Source of the DNA: Woeseiaceae bacterium
Lineage (GTDB): Bacteria > Pseudomonadota > Gammaproteobacteria > Steroidobacterales > Woeseiaceae
Direction: 5' to 3'
Length of the DNA stretch: 15,097 bases
Assembly: GCA_022866645.1 (NCBI GenBank)
Contig: JALHUQ010000077.1
Location: 1 to 15,097 of the forward strand
The notes beneath the pieces are model-generated. The model ran no database searches, was not told where the DNA came from, and saw nothing but the letters and a program-made list of their open reading frames with translations. Made by a program: the position numbers and the translations under genes. Positions 1 through 6,762 of this stretch are shown piece after piece. Position 1 is the first letter of the stretch, and each line of letters begins with the position of its first letter.

Positions 1-1
1 A

Positions 2-109
2 GCGTTTGCCGACATTACTCCAGCGACGACTATGGTCGAGGTGTCCCGGCTCATCGGTGACGGCATGCTCGTGGAAATCGAGGCGGACGCCATCGTCAAT
101 GAACAATAA
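2..109 (+). CDS. RidA/YjgF-family protein, C-terminal fragment
   Basis: The frame is open from the left edge to a TAA at 107-109 and encodes the last 35 residues of a protein. The stretch VEVSRLIGDGMLVEIEADAIV matches the C-terminus of RidA/YjgF proteins, where a VEV-x-L-x4-LVEIEA strand-turn-strand closes the chorismate-mutase-like trimer fold. Canonical RidA members deaminate reactive enamines and imines such as 2-aminoacrylate, but many paralogs have other or unknown roles. The substrate-binding arginine of true RidA would lie upstream of the edge, so canonical activity cannot be judged. The next gene starts 6 nt after the stop on the same strand, suggesting co-transcription with the DNA glycosylase gene. 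Confidence 0.75.
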   Translation, partial: AFADITPATTMVEVSRLIGDGMLVEIEADAIVNEQ

Positions 110-115
110 CGACGC

Positions 116-1315
116 ATGAGTCGTCGGGTTAATGTATCGGCTGCTGAGGCTCGCAGGATCGCATTGGCCGCTCAGGGTTTTGATCGAGCCCGGCCGGAAA
201 CGCCGACGGATATACGGCACTTTCGACGCGCATTGGCCGCGATTGGCGTTCTCCAGCTGGACTTCGTCAATGTCCTGATACCGGCTCACTTTCTTATGAT
301 CTGGTCGCGGCTCGGGCCCTACGATCGCGGTCGTTTTGAAGCCTTTCTGTACGACTCCGGAGAACACACCGAACAGTGGGCCCACGAAGCGTCAATAGTC
401 TCCAGCAGCGACTGGCCATTGCTTGCGCACCGTCGAGGCGAGTTCAAACCGTGGAAGAACAGCCCCCTGAACAAAATGCCGAATCGGCGGGCCTATCTGA
501 GTAACATTCTCGACGTGGTGAAGACGGGAGGGGCAGCAACTTCGAATGACCTGCCGCCGGTCGCGGGACAGAAACGGAAACCCGGTGACTGGTATCGTTC
601 GATTCCACGGTGTGCGCTGGAACATCATTTCGGAACAGGGCACCTCGCGGTACGGCGCAGGTTGAAAAATTTCCAGCGTGTTTACGACCTGCCGGAACGC
701 ATCATCGACGATGAGTATCGTTGTGAATCTGTAAACAAAAATGATGCGGAGCGTGAGCTCCTGAAAAAGGCCTCCGTGTCCCTTGGCATCGCCACGGCGC
801 ATGACATCGCGGACTACTACCGAATGGCGGTTCGTGATGCAGAGCCGCGCCTGCAGGAATTGATCGAAGAGGGCGCCTTGCACCGCTGTCGCGTTGAAGG
901 ATGGTCCGAGGCGGCGTACCTAGCGATGGGGGCGAAGTCACCCCGCGATATCCCCGGCGCATCGCTGCTGTCGCCGTTCGATCCCGTCGTCTGGTTTCGT
1001 CCCAGAGCGAAGCGATTGTTCGGATTCGATTATCGCATCGAGATTTACGTACCGGAGGCTAAACGGCGCTGGGGCTATTACGTCCTTCCATTTCGCAAAG
1101 GTGATGCCATCACAGCAAGAGTGGACTTGAAAGCTGATCGCCAGGATTCGATATTGCGGGTTCAGAATGCCCATCTGGAAGTCGGTGTTGATTCGAATAG
1201 CACGGCGGAATCACTGGCTATGGAGCTGCGTTCGCTGGCGGCATGGTTGGGTCTTGACGACGTGCAAACGAAAAAGGCCAGCGTATTCGAAAAGGCGCTG
1301 GCCGCAGCGCTATAG
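116..1315 (+). CDS. AlkX/YcaQ-family winged-helix DNA glycosylase
   Basis: The 399-residue product has the full length of the YcaQ/AlkX family (COG3214, winged-helix DNA-binding proteins). The best-studied member, E. coli YcaQ, excises bulky alkylated purines and unhooks interstrand crosslinks. The QxD catalytic motif is present as Q47-L48-D49 in VLQLDFVNV. Other family signatures are WAHEAS at 88-93, LLSPFDP at 284-290, FGFDYRIEIYVP at 302-313 and RVDLKADR at 335-342. The ATG at 116 gives the usual N-terminus (SAAEARRIALAAQGF) and lies 6 nt after the upstream RidA-like stop. No strong ribosome binding site is visible, so coupled translation is possible. Some relatives (AlZ types) sit in antibiotic clusters as self-resistance enzymes. 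Here the neighbours point to general repair. Family assignment is firm; substrate is inferred. Confidence 0.9.
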   Translation: MSRRVNVSAAEARRIALAAQGFDRARPETPTDIRHFRRALAAIGVLQLDFVNVLIPAHFLMIWSRLGPYDRGRFEAFLYDSGEHTEQWAHEASIVSSSDWPLLAHRRGEFKPWKNSPLNKMPNRRAYLSNILDVVKTGGAATSNDLPPVAGQKRKPGDWYRSIPRCALEHHFGTGHLAVRRRLKNFQRVYDLPERIIDDEYRCESVNKNDAERELLKKASVSLGIATAHDIADYYRMAVRDAEPRLQELIEEGALHRCRVEGWSEAAYLAMGAKSPRDIPGASLLSPFDPVVWFRPRAKRLFGFDYRIEIYVPEAKRRWGYYVLPFRKGDAITARVDLKADRQDSILRVQNAHLEVGVDSNSTAESLAMELRSLAAWLGLDDVQTKKASVFEKALAAAL

Positions 1316-1421
1316 CGTATCCCTTCGCAGGGTGCGCGCAGGCAGCTGGGCGATTTGCCTGGCGCTTCCATGTTCCGGAACGTTCCACGTTCGGTGACAT
1401 TTGTTGCGCTGTCCTATCTAC
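1316..1421. other. Convergent intergenic spacer with small hairpins
   Basis: This 106-bp gap separates convergent genes. It holds CAGGCA (1339-1344) facing TGCCTG (1356-1361) and the 10-bp palindrome GTTCCGGAAC (1372-1381). Neither is followed by a T-run on either strand, so they are only weak terminator candidates. Confidence 0.3.
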
Positions 1422-2603
1422 CTAACCAGGCCGGCCATCAATGCGTGGTCGGGTCAAAATGGGCCAGTAACAGAGCACTAAAATGCTGAACGCCAAAGTC
1501 CACAACGTTCCGGAGGCAATCACAGCGCCTCGATAATATTCTGGCGAGACGGTGCCTGCGAATACGCGCACGACCGCGGCAATCTGCAAAATTACAAACG
1601 CAGCAATGTCGCAGGGGCCGGCGACAAGCAACCGTCCGGTATGTCCTAGCGCGCTTCGAGTCATCATGGCCACCATCAGACTGCTCATCAGGCCTATGGT
1701 CAGCGCATGGACTGCGGAGGCGGCCGACACCATTTCAAGCTGCGCCAAGCCCCGTAAGGTCAGCGCGATCGGCAGCCAGGCGTACGCGATCGGCAGCATC
1801 AGCAGCAAGGGATTGTGAATCGTTCGATGCGGATTCCAGAGCGTCAGTCGAACCATGTGTGCTGCCGAAGCGACGGCGAACAATACGACCCACGAGGTGG
1901 GCGCCATCCTGAATGGAAGCATCCGAGTATCAGCAATGAGGATAAGAAGCAGCGATCCAATCGCTATTGTTTCAATGGCAAAGATCCGGCGCGGCCGCGC
2001 GTTTTCGACAGCGCCTGAAGTAAACGCCGGTATTACTCTGCCCGCTATAATTGCGACAAGAATAGCGATGACATCCAGAGCAGCCGTTGTCGCGTTGTTC
2101 GTTATTTGTTGCGGCAGCACTTGTAAGGAGGTGAGGTGAAAAGCGAGATTTGCGATCGTGAGTGCGGCAAGAACGACCAGTAGCTTGAAGTTCCTGGTAT
2201 TCCTGCTTCGCCATATAGGAACTGCAATAGCAATTGCCAACACAGGCAAGAACAACAGGTCGACTATTGCCGCAGCCAGGGCAGGGCCGGTCACCATCAG
2301 CACACGCGCTACACACCACAATGCGACCATGCCGGCGAGCAGCAAGCCCGTCGGAGTCGACCGGCCTGTCCAGTTGCGCACCGCGGTTAACAGGAAACCG
2401 GCGATAACTGCCGATGCGAAGCCGAACACCATTTCGTGACTGTGCCACGCACTGCCGCTCAGGTAGCCATCGAGTGGCACTAAACCCAGATAGACCGCAA
2501 TCCAAAGTGGCACCGATGAGGCCGCAAACAGGAGTGCGAGCAGATAAAAAGGGCGAAAGCCCAGCGCCAATACCGCAGGACCAGCATAAAGTTTGTCGGT
2601 CAC
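1422..2603 (-). CDS. nnrS: NnrS family heme/copper membrane protein
   Basis: The 393-residue, strongly hydrophobic protein is almost entirely built of transmembrane segments; the family usually has 12. The start is diagnostic for NnrS: a GFRPFYLLA motif at 15-23, then WHSHEMVFGF at 53-62 with His54 and His56 as likely metal ligands, then a TAVRNWTGRSTPTG loop at 73-86. NnrS proteins bind heme and copper and help cells withstand nitrosative stress, probably by protecting metabolic centres during nitric oxide exposure. The start is a GTG with no clear Shine-Dalgarno sequence, 15 nt after the stop of the upstream repeat-protein gene, which suggests one transcript. No nitrite or nitric oxide reductase genes lie nearby, so the link to denitrification is not supported locally. 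It converges with the AlkX-like gene. Confidence 0.9.
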   Translation of the reverse strand: MTDKLYAGPAVLALGFRPFYLLALLFAASSVPLWIAVYLGLVPLDGYLSGSAWHSHEMVFGFASAVIAGFLLTAVRNWTGRSTPTGLLLAGMVALWCVARVLMVTGPALAAAIVDLLFLPVLAIAIAVPIWRSRNTRNFKLLVVLAALTIANLAFHLTSLQVLPQQITNNATTAALDVIAILVAIIAGRVIPAFTSGAVENARPRRIFAIETIAIGSLLLILIADTRMLPFRMAPTSWVVLFAVASAAHMVRLTLWNPHRTIHNPLLLMLPIAYAWLPIALTLRGLAQLEMVSAASAVHALTIGLMSSLMVAMMTRSALGHTGRLLVAGPCDIAAFVILQIAAVVRVFAGTVSPEYYRGAVIASGTLWTLAFSILVLCYWPILTRPRIDGRPG

Positions 2604-2618
2604 TGGGTCGATCTGGCT

Positions 2619-3107
2619 TTAGCTTTCAGGCTGCTCTTCGCGTTGGCTGCCGCTGCCCTCTTTATGATGATCTTGTCCGTGATGACCTTTGCGCTCGCCA
2701 TGCATTTCACGTGCGGCTGCGCGTTCTTCCTCACTCATGGACTCCCACTTTTGCCGCCGCTCTGCGTTTTTGGCCTGGTGCCGCTCTTTCGCGGCTGCTC
2801 GCTCTTCCTCTGACATCGACTCCCAGCGCGCCCGCATCGCTTCCCGGTCGGCCGTACGATCCCGCCCGCCGCGATTTTCAGCATGCTGTTCCCGCAATGC
2901 CTGTTTTTCCTCGTCGGACAGATTTTCGAACTCGGCACGCCATTTTTCGCGCATCGCAGCTCGCTCGTCCTCGGACATGCTTTCCATATAGACACGTCTA
3001 TCCTCAGGACTCATATTTTTGACGTCGCTGACGGACTGCGCCGAGACGATGGACGGCAGGAGCAGACTCAGGCTCGTAATCATCAATATCTTGTGTATCG
3101 TACTCAT
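2619..3107 (-). CDS. Secreted charged repeat protein with His-rich C-terminal tail
   Basis: The start is the ATG at 3107, because GGAGAG lies 7 nt upstream (3115-3120); an in-frame extension to 3332 would run through the divergent gene. The 162-residue product has a signal peptide (hydrophobic core at about 8-20, likely cleavage after VSA at 21-23). The mature part is almost all charged helix built from repeats of M-S-E-[ED]-E-R-A-A-x-[RK]-E, seen at about 32, 44, 63, 98 and 124, the last two within near-identical WESMSEEERAAA units. It ends with GHHGQDHHKEG. The pattern recalls DUF3106 and CpxP/Spy-like periplasmic proteins, but I cannot assign it to a family. The His-rich tail suggests metal binding, and co-transcription with nnrS (15-nt gap) suggests a role near that membrane metalloprotein. 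Both statements are inference. Confidence 0.75.
   Translation of the reverse strand: MSTIHKILMITSLSLLLPSIVSAQSVSDVKNMSPEDRRVYMESMSEDERAAMREKWRAEFENLSDEEKQALREQHAENRGGRDRTADREAMRARWESMSEEERAAAKERHQAKNAERRQKWESMSEEERAAAREMHGERKGHHGQDHHKEGSGSQREEQPES
2712..2825 (-). repeat. Internal 78-nt-period repeat in the secreted repeat protein gene
   Basis: Codons 95-106 (2790-2825) and 121-132 (2712-2747) both encode WESMSEEERAAA, 26 codons apart, with similar but not identical DNA. Weaker copies lie at codons 44-54 and 63-73. The gene appears to have grown by duplication of a short helical unit. Confidence 0.7.
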
Positions 3108-3125
3108 GTGTAAACTCTCCATTCG

Positions 3126-3142
3126 TTCAGGGATACCCTGAA
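3126..3142. promoter_or_regulatory. Perfect 17-bp palindrome between divergent genes
   Basis: TTCAGGGATACCCTGAA has two 7-bp arms around a 3-bp centre. It lies in the 64-bp gap between the repeat-protein gene (start 3107) and the lipoprotein gene (start 3172). It could be an operator for a dimeric regulator acting on both genes, or a hairpin in the leader of the minus-strand transcript. I do not recognise it as the site of a named regulator. Confidence 0.5.
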
Positions 3143-3171
3143 TAACGCACTCTCTCACTGCCGGTTGACCA

Positions 3172-3750
3172 ATGATTGCACAATTTTCCCGAAATTTGAC
3201 TCGATTCGCTTTGCTGATTGGTTTGCTGACAGTGGCGAGCTGCGCGCCGCAAGTCCTTACAACAAAGAGCGCCGCCGTACCGGCAGGCGTGGACCTTAGC
3301 GGTTTGTGGCAGGTGCGTGAAGATTCAGACACGCAGCGGCTGAAGAATGCAGGGGCCAGCGGCGAGTTATTGATTCCGCTGGATAAAACGCGACGATCGC
3401 CACCAAGGCGAAGCTGGGGCGGAGCGTCTGCTCAGGTATTTCTTGAATACGGTAAATCCGTGAAAATCTCACAATCCGAGTTCGGTATTTTTATCAGCTA
3501 CGACAGGTCGGTTGTAGAGGAATACACCTTCGGTGAAAACCGGCGTGTAGAGATCGGTCCCATTGAAGTACTGCGTGTGTCCGGCTGGGAGGGAAACTCA
3601 TTTGTCGTTGAAACGCTGGATGATTCCGGAACCACGCTATACGAGTCCTGGCATCTGGACGCCGACGGATCGGTTCTGATTCGGGATATTCGAATGGGCA
3701 AAGGCGAGACGGATAGTCTTTTCCATCAGCAGGTGTTCGATCGACGGTAG
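3172..3750 (+). CDS. Predicted lipoprotein of unknown function
   Basis: The 192-residue product begins with a lipoprotein signal peptide: arginines at 7 and 11, a hydrophobic stretch at 12-22, and a lipobox V-A-S-C ending at Cys24. Alanine follows the cysteine, so outer-membrane sorting is likely. The mature part is soluble and predicted rich in beta strands, with DLSGLWQVRED (41-51) and a C-terminal ESWHLDADGSVLIRDIRMGKG stretch whose alternating pattern suggests a small barrel or sandwich. I do not recognise the family. The start lacks a clear ribosome binding site. The gene is divergent from the secreted repeat protein, with a shared palindrome between them, and convergent with the DUF3108 gene. 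Confidence 0.75.
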   Translation: MIAQFSRNLTRFALLIGLLTVASCAPQVLTTKSAAVPAGVDLSGLWQVREDSDTQRLKNAGASGELLIPLDKTRRSPPRRSWGGASAQVFLEYGKSVKISQSEFGIFISYDRSVVEEYTFGENRRVEIGPIEVLRVSGWEGNSFVVETLDDSGTTLYESWHLDADGSVLIRDIRMGKGETDSLFHQQVFDRR

Positions 3751-3800
3751 CTTACTTCAGCAAAAGTCGGGCGGCGAATGCGTGAACCCGATTTCAATGC

Positions 3801-3830
3801 ATTGGCGAACCAATTGCTGAAAAGCAGTTG
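3801..3830. terminator. Paired hairpins between convergent genes, possible bidirectional terminator
   Basis: ATTGG-CGAA-CCAAT (3801-3814) partly overlaps the junction with a second stem, CAATTGCT-GAAA-AGCAGTTG (3811-3830), which has 8 pairs including one wobble and a GNRA-type loop. They lie between the lipoprotein stop (3750) and the DUF3108 stop (3835). Neither side carries a strong T-run, so termination is only likely, not certain. Confidence 0.4.
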
Positions 3831-3834
3831 TCGA

Positions 3835-4545
3835 TTATTCTCGGATAGGCGTGTACGTCACGAGCGTCGCGCGAAACCTCAGTTTGCCATCTTTATGCTG
3901 CTCGATAATGACGGGCAAGAAGTCGAGCTCCTCAACACACCACAATGTCGTCGCTCGCGACGAACCTTCTTTCTGATGACGAATACCCAGAGCCGTAAAC
4001 TTGCCGGCACCGGTTGTTACGGTCTTGCTGCCGACATTGGAGATATTGACGATGCTCAGCTCGTCTACGTCAAACAGCGTGTATCGCGCGGCCGCAGTAC
4101 CGTTCAGCAAGTCGTGCATTAGCGCGTATTGGATCGAAACGCTGTCGTGCGCGACACCCTCCAACTTCAGCAGCACATTTTCCCCACCAACCGTGCCGCT
4201 GGCTTCATTCGTCGACCAGTCGAACTCCAGATCTGCATCAGGATTGTCCCCGATCGTGTCGATAGCCTTGTATCGAATCGCCTTGACACCACCCGCATCG
4301 ATACTGAACTCGGACGTAACATCTATTGTTCCACGCGTTAGCAATCTGGATAGTCCGGTTGCACGGACAACGTGATTTGCAAAATAGCCATCCGCTGTTT
4401 TTCGAAGTTCGGTGTTGAGTTCACCCGACACGACCGAAATCTTGACCTTGTAAACCGCCGTATGCGGGGTCAACAAAGGCTCCGCGAGTGCTGGGATGGT
4501 CAGAGCCCAAACAAACATTGCTATAAAAAGTCGAGCCAATATCAT
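3835..4545 (-). CDS. DUF3108 domain periplasmic protein
   Basis: The 236-residue product has a signal peptide (hydrophobic at about 4-19, cleavage probably after ALA at 19-21). The mature sequence then follows the DUF3108 pattern: TPHTAVYKVKISVVSGELNTELRK at the start, alternating beta strands, and a late TGAGKFTALGIRHQK segment leading to a W-C-V-E-E-L-D-F-L-P-V turn. Proteins of this group are predicted periplasmic beta-rich proteins, found near cell-envelope and lipid genes. No enzymatic function is established that I can name. Its ATG overlaps the stop of the upstream acyltransferase by 4 bp (4542-4545), so the two are translationally coupled and probably work on the same envelope or lipid process. 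Confidence 0.85.
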   Translation of the reverse strand: MILARLFIAMFVWALTIPALAEPLLTPHTAVYKVKISVVSGELNTELRKTADGYFANHVVRATGLSRLLTRGTIDVTSEFSIDAGGVKAIRYKAIDTIGDNPDADLEFDWSTNEASGTVGGENVLLKLEGVAHDSVSIQYALMHDLLNGTAAARYTLFDVDELSIVNISNVGSKTVTTGAGKFTALGIRHQKEGSSRATTLWCVEELDFLPVIIEQHKDGKLRFRATLVTYTPIRE

Positions 4546-5342
4546 ACTCGGGCCTCCGATGAGCCATTAAGCGTACGATCACAGTCTGCCATCAGTGACA
4601 TGACTGCTTCCTGAACGTGCTGCCGATGCGGTTCCAGTTGATCCAGGGGGGCGTTCGATGGAATGGGGTAGGGTTGGCCTACCGCCAATACGATACGCGC
4701 AAAGGGTTTCGGCACCATGAAGTTGTCCCAGCGCCTGAGATACCAGGCACGATCAGCCGAGCAGGCGATCGGAATAATCGGGACCCCGGCGATTCTGGCC
4801 ATCAGGACTGCACCCAGCTTGAATTCGTATTTTGGGCCGCGAGGCCCGTCCGCCGTCGTAACGATTGAGTACCCGTCTTTCATCCTGCGCTGCATGTCGC
4901 GCAGGGCGAGGGCGCCGCTCTGATTCGCTGACCCCCGGATCACTTCGGCACCCCAGGCGCGGGCAATGCGCTCGGGAACATCCCCGTCGACAGACCCCGA
5001 GACCAGAAAACAGGCCTTGAATCCGCGGCGAACCCAGGATCGAATCAGCGTGGAACCGCATACATGGTGTTGATGCCAGTAACAGGGCGCGCAGATTAAT
5101 TCACCGCCAATAAACGGTTCGATGTAATCGGCGCCGATGATGCGTTCAATTCGATAGGTCGACGTCAAGAGACGGATCAATGCGCGCAGCACCGGCAAGC
5201 CGAGAAAATAGTAGAGCCTGCGTCCGCTGCTCATACGTCGTCGGGATGCAGTGCTGCGGCGCGATTCTATTGAATCGAAGTCTTGGCGAGGAAGATTACT
5301 CAATGTAAGGCCTGTTTCGGATGGTTTGAGTGCGTCGCGCAT
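4542..5342 (-). CDS. DUF374 lysophospholipid acyltransferase-like protein
   Basis: The 266-residue product belongs to the DUF374 branch of the LPLAT acyltransferases. Visible signatures are APCYWHQHH (85-93), a VSGSVDGDVPERIARAWG block (114-131), IRGSANQSGALALR (135-148), TTADGPRGPKYEFKLGAVLMAR (162-183) and WDNFMVPKPF (205-214). I see no textbook HX4D box; His90 in the WHQHH stretch is the likely counterpart. A hydrophobic segment near 44-60 could anchor it to the inner membrane. The family is thought to acylate lipids using acyl-ACP or acyl-CoA; the acceptor is unknown. The start at 5342 has no good ribosome binding site, and Met37 (5234) is an alternative. It overlaps the DUF3108 gene by 4 bp and is divergent from the P450 operon by 105 bp, which hints that it may use the acyl product made there (inference). 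Confidence 0.85.
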   Translation of the reverse strand: MRDALKPSETGLTLSNLPRQDFDSIESRRSTASRRRMSSGRRLYYFLGLPVLRALIRLLTSTYRIERIIGADYIEPFIGGELICAPCYWHQHHVCGSTLIRSWVRRGFKACFLVSGSVDGDVPERIARAWGAEVIRGSANQSGALALRDMQRRMKDGYSIVTTADGPRGPKYEFKLGAVLMARIAGVPIIPIACSADRAWYLRRWDNFMVPKPFARIVLAVGQPYPIPSNAPLDQLEPHRQHVQEAVMSLMADCDRTLNGSSEARV

Positions 5343-5447
5343 GGCGACCGGGCGCTTCGGCTCCTTGAGTTTGCAGTATCGAATCTCTGCCGGTCAATGT
5401 AATATTGCCCCTGCTTTTTCAATACGATACCGCTGAATCCGCCCTCC
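5343..5447. other. Divergent intergenic region, acyltransferase versus P450 operon
   Basis: This 105-bp gap must hold promoters for both transcripts. TAATAT at 5400-5405 is a passable -10 for the plus strand, and TTGCAG (5371-5376) is too far away to be its -35. No convincing sigma-70 promoter or strong ribosome binding site is visible for either gene, so expression may depend on an activator or on another sigma factor. Confidence 0.3.
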
Positions 5448-6755
5448 ATGACGTCCGTCCAGCGAAAACTCAGGAAACCCCCAGGTCCCGATGCGCCGGT
5501 CGTTCTCGGTATCGACGCCGACACCTTGGCGACGCTGCAACAGATACAGCTCGATTATGGGGATATGGTGAGCATCACGAAACCGAATGGTCGACTCGCG
5601 TATTTTGTCAACGATGCGACCGAGGTTCGGCGCATCCTGACCCGCCGCCATAGCAAGTACAACAAAGGTCCTGGTTTTGAGCGCGTTAAGATGCTGCTCG
5701 GCAACGGCCTGATCGTAAGCGATGGTGACGTGTGGCGACGCTCGCGACGAATGATCCAGCCGGCGTTCAGTCGCCAGAATGTGCACCGATTGATGGCGGT
5801 GATGGTGGAATGCTGTGATCGGCGGGCCCTGCATTGGGCGGAGCTCGCAGCGAATGGCGAGCACTGCAATATCACCGCTGAGACATCTGACTTCGCGCTC
5901 GAATTGATACTGATCAGCATTTTCAGCAGCGACTATCACGCTCGAATCATGACTGAGGGGGACAACCCGTTCGCCTTCCTCAGCAGGGACTCGACACGGG
6001 ATCTGAGTGTCGTCATGAAGGTCCGGCATTTGCGAATATTGTTGCTCAGCATTATCGAGGATCGACGTTCCGGCCGAGGCTCTGAAGAGTTCGATTTCCT
6101 GACGATGTATTTGCAGGCGACGGATAAAAACGGGCAGCAATTCTCAGATGCGGAGTTGCTGGACGAGTTGATGACCTTGATCGTTGCCGGTTTTGAGACG
6201 TCCGCCAATACGCTCAATTGGGTCTGGTATTTGATCGCCAAACACCCTGATGTCGAGGCGAAGCTGATCGCAGAAGCGGCAGAGTACTTGCCCTGCGTGT
6301 CTGCGCTGAGTGCGGACTCGCTGGCCAATATGACGTACACACAACAAGTGCTCGAGGAAGCCTTGCGCTTGTATCCGCCAGTATGGTTGTTCACGCGCCG
6401 ATCGCACGAAGAGGATCATCTGGACGAGTATGACGTCCCGCTCGATACGGATATTTACCTGTCACCGTTCATCTTGCATCGCACACCGCATTATTGGCCG
6501 GACCCCGACAGTTTCGATCCGGAGCGGTTCAAAGTAACGGACCAGTCCAAAAATGACCGGCCATACTTCCCATTTTCACTCGGGCCACGCCGTTGTCTTG
6601 GCGAGTATTTTTCATTTTTGGAGATGAAGGTGCATATTGGCCTGCTGCTGCCGCGTTTTCGACTGCAATTGATCGACGAATCGCAGCCGCAACTGGAACT
6701 CGGCATCAACTTGCGGGCCTCCAGGGACATTTACATGAAACCTACGGAACGCTAA
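5448..6755 (+). CDS. Cytochrome P450
   Basis: The 435-residue enzyme has every P450 landmark: C-helix WRRSR (Trp96, Arg100), I-helix oxygen-activation motif AGFETS (247-252, with the Glu250-Thr251 pair), ExxR as E304-A-L-R307, FDPERF (356-361), and the heme loop FSLGPRRCLG (376-385) with Cys383 as the iron ligand. No N-terminal membrane anchor is seen, so it is probably soluble. The heme loop and the PPVWLFTRRS region resemble P450s that hydroxylate fatty acids or terpenes rather than the CYP107/CYP105 antibiotic type, an impression from motifs only. No ferredoxin or reductase gene is adjacent, so electrons must come from elsewhere. It leads an operon with an acyl-AMP ligase-carrier fusion and a KAS III, so a free or carrier-bound fatty acyl chain is the likeliest substrate. 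The start lacks a good ribosome binding site. Confidence 0.95.
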   Translation: MTSVQRKLRKPPGPDAPVVLGIDADTLATLQQIQLDYGDMVSITKPNGRLAYFVNDATEVRRILTRRHSKYNKGPGFERVKMLLGNGLIVSDGDVWRRSRRMIQPAFSRQNVHRLMAVMVECCDRRALHWAELAANGEHCNITAETSDFALELILISIFSSDYHARIMTEGDNPFAFLSRDSTRDLSVVMKVRHLRILLLSIIEDRRSGRGSEEFDFLTMYLQATDKNGQQFSDAELLDELMTLIVAGFETSANTLNWVWYLIAKHPDVEAKLIAEAAEYLPCVSALSADSLANMTYTQQVLEEALRLYPPVWLFTRRSHEEDHLDEYDVPLDTDIYLSPFILHRTPHYWPDPDSFDPERFKVTDQSKNDRPYFPFSLGPRRCLGEYFSFLEMKVHIGLLLPRFRLQLIDESQPQLELGINLRASRDIYMKPTER

Positions 6756-6762
6756 AAAACCC

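Noticed and set aside
1972..2505. Open frame of 177 codons on the minus strand
   Set aside because: It lies inside nnrS on the same strand in another frame; nnrS has clear family motifs and this frame has none.
2414..3022. Open frame of 202 codons on the plus strand
   Set aside because: It is antisense to the repeat-protein gene and part of nnrS, and is rich in Arg, Pro and Cys with no family signal.
5394..6140. Open frame of 248 codons on the minus strand
   Set aside because: It lies antisense to the P450 gene, shows no recognisable domain and has the composition of a shadow frame of a GC-rich gene.
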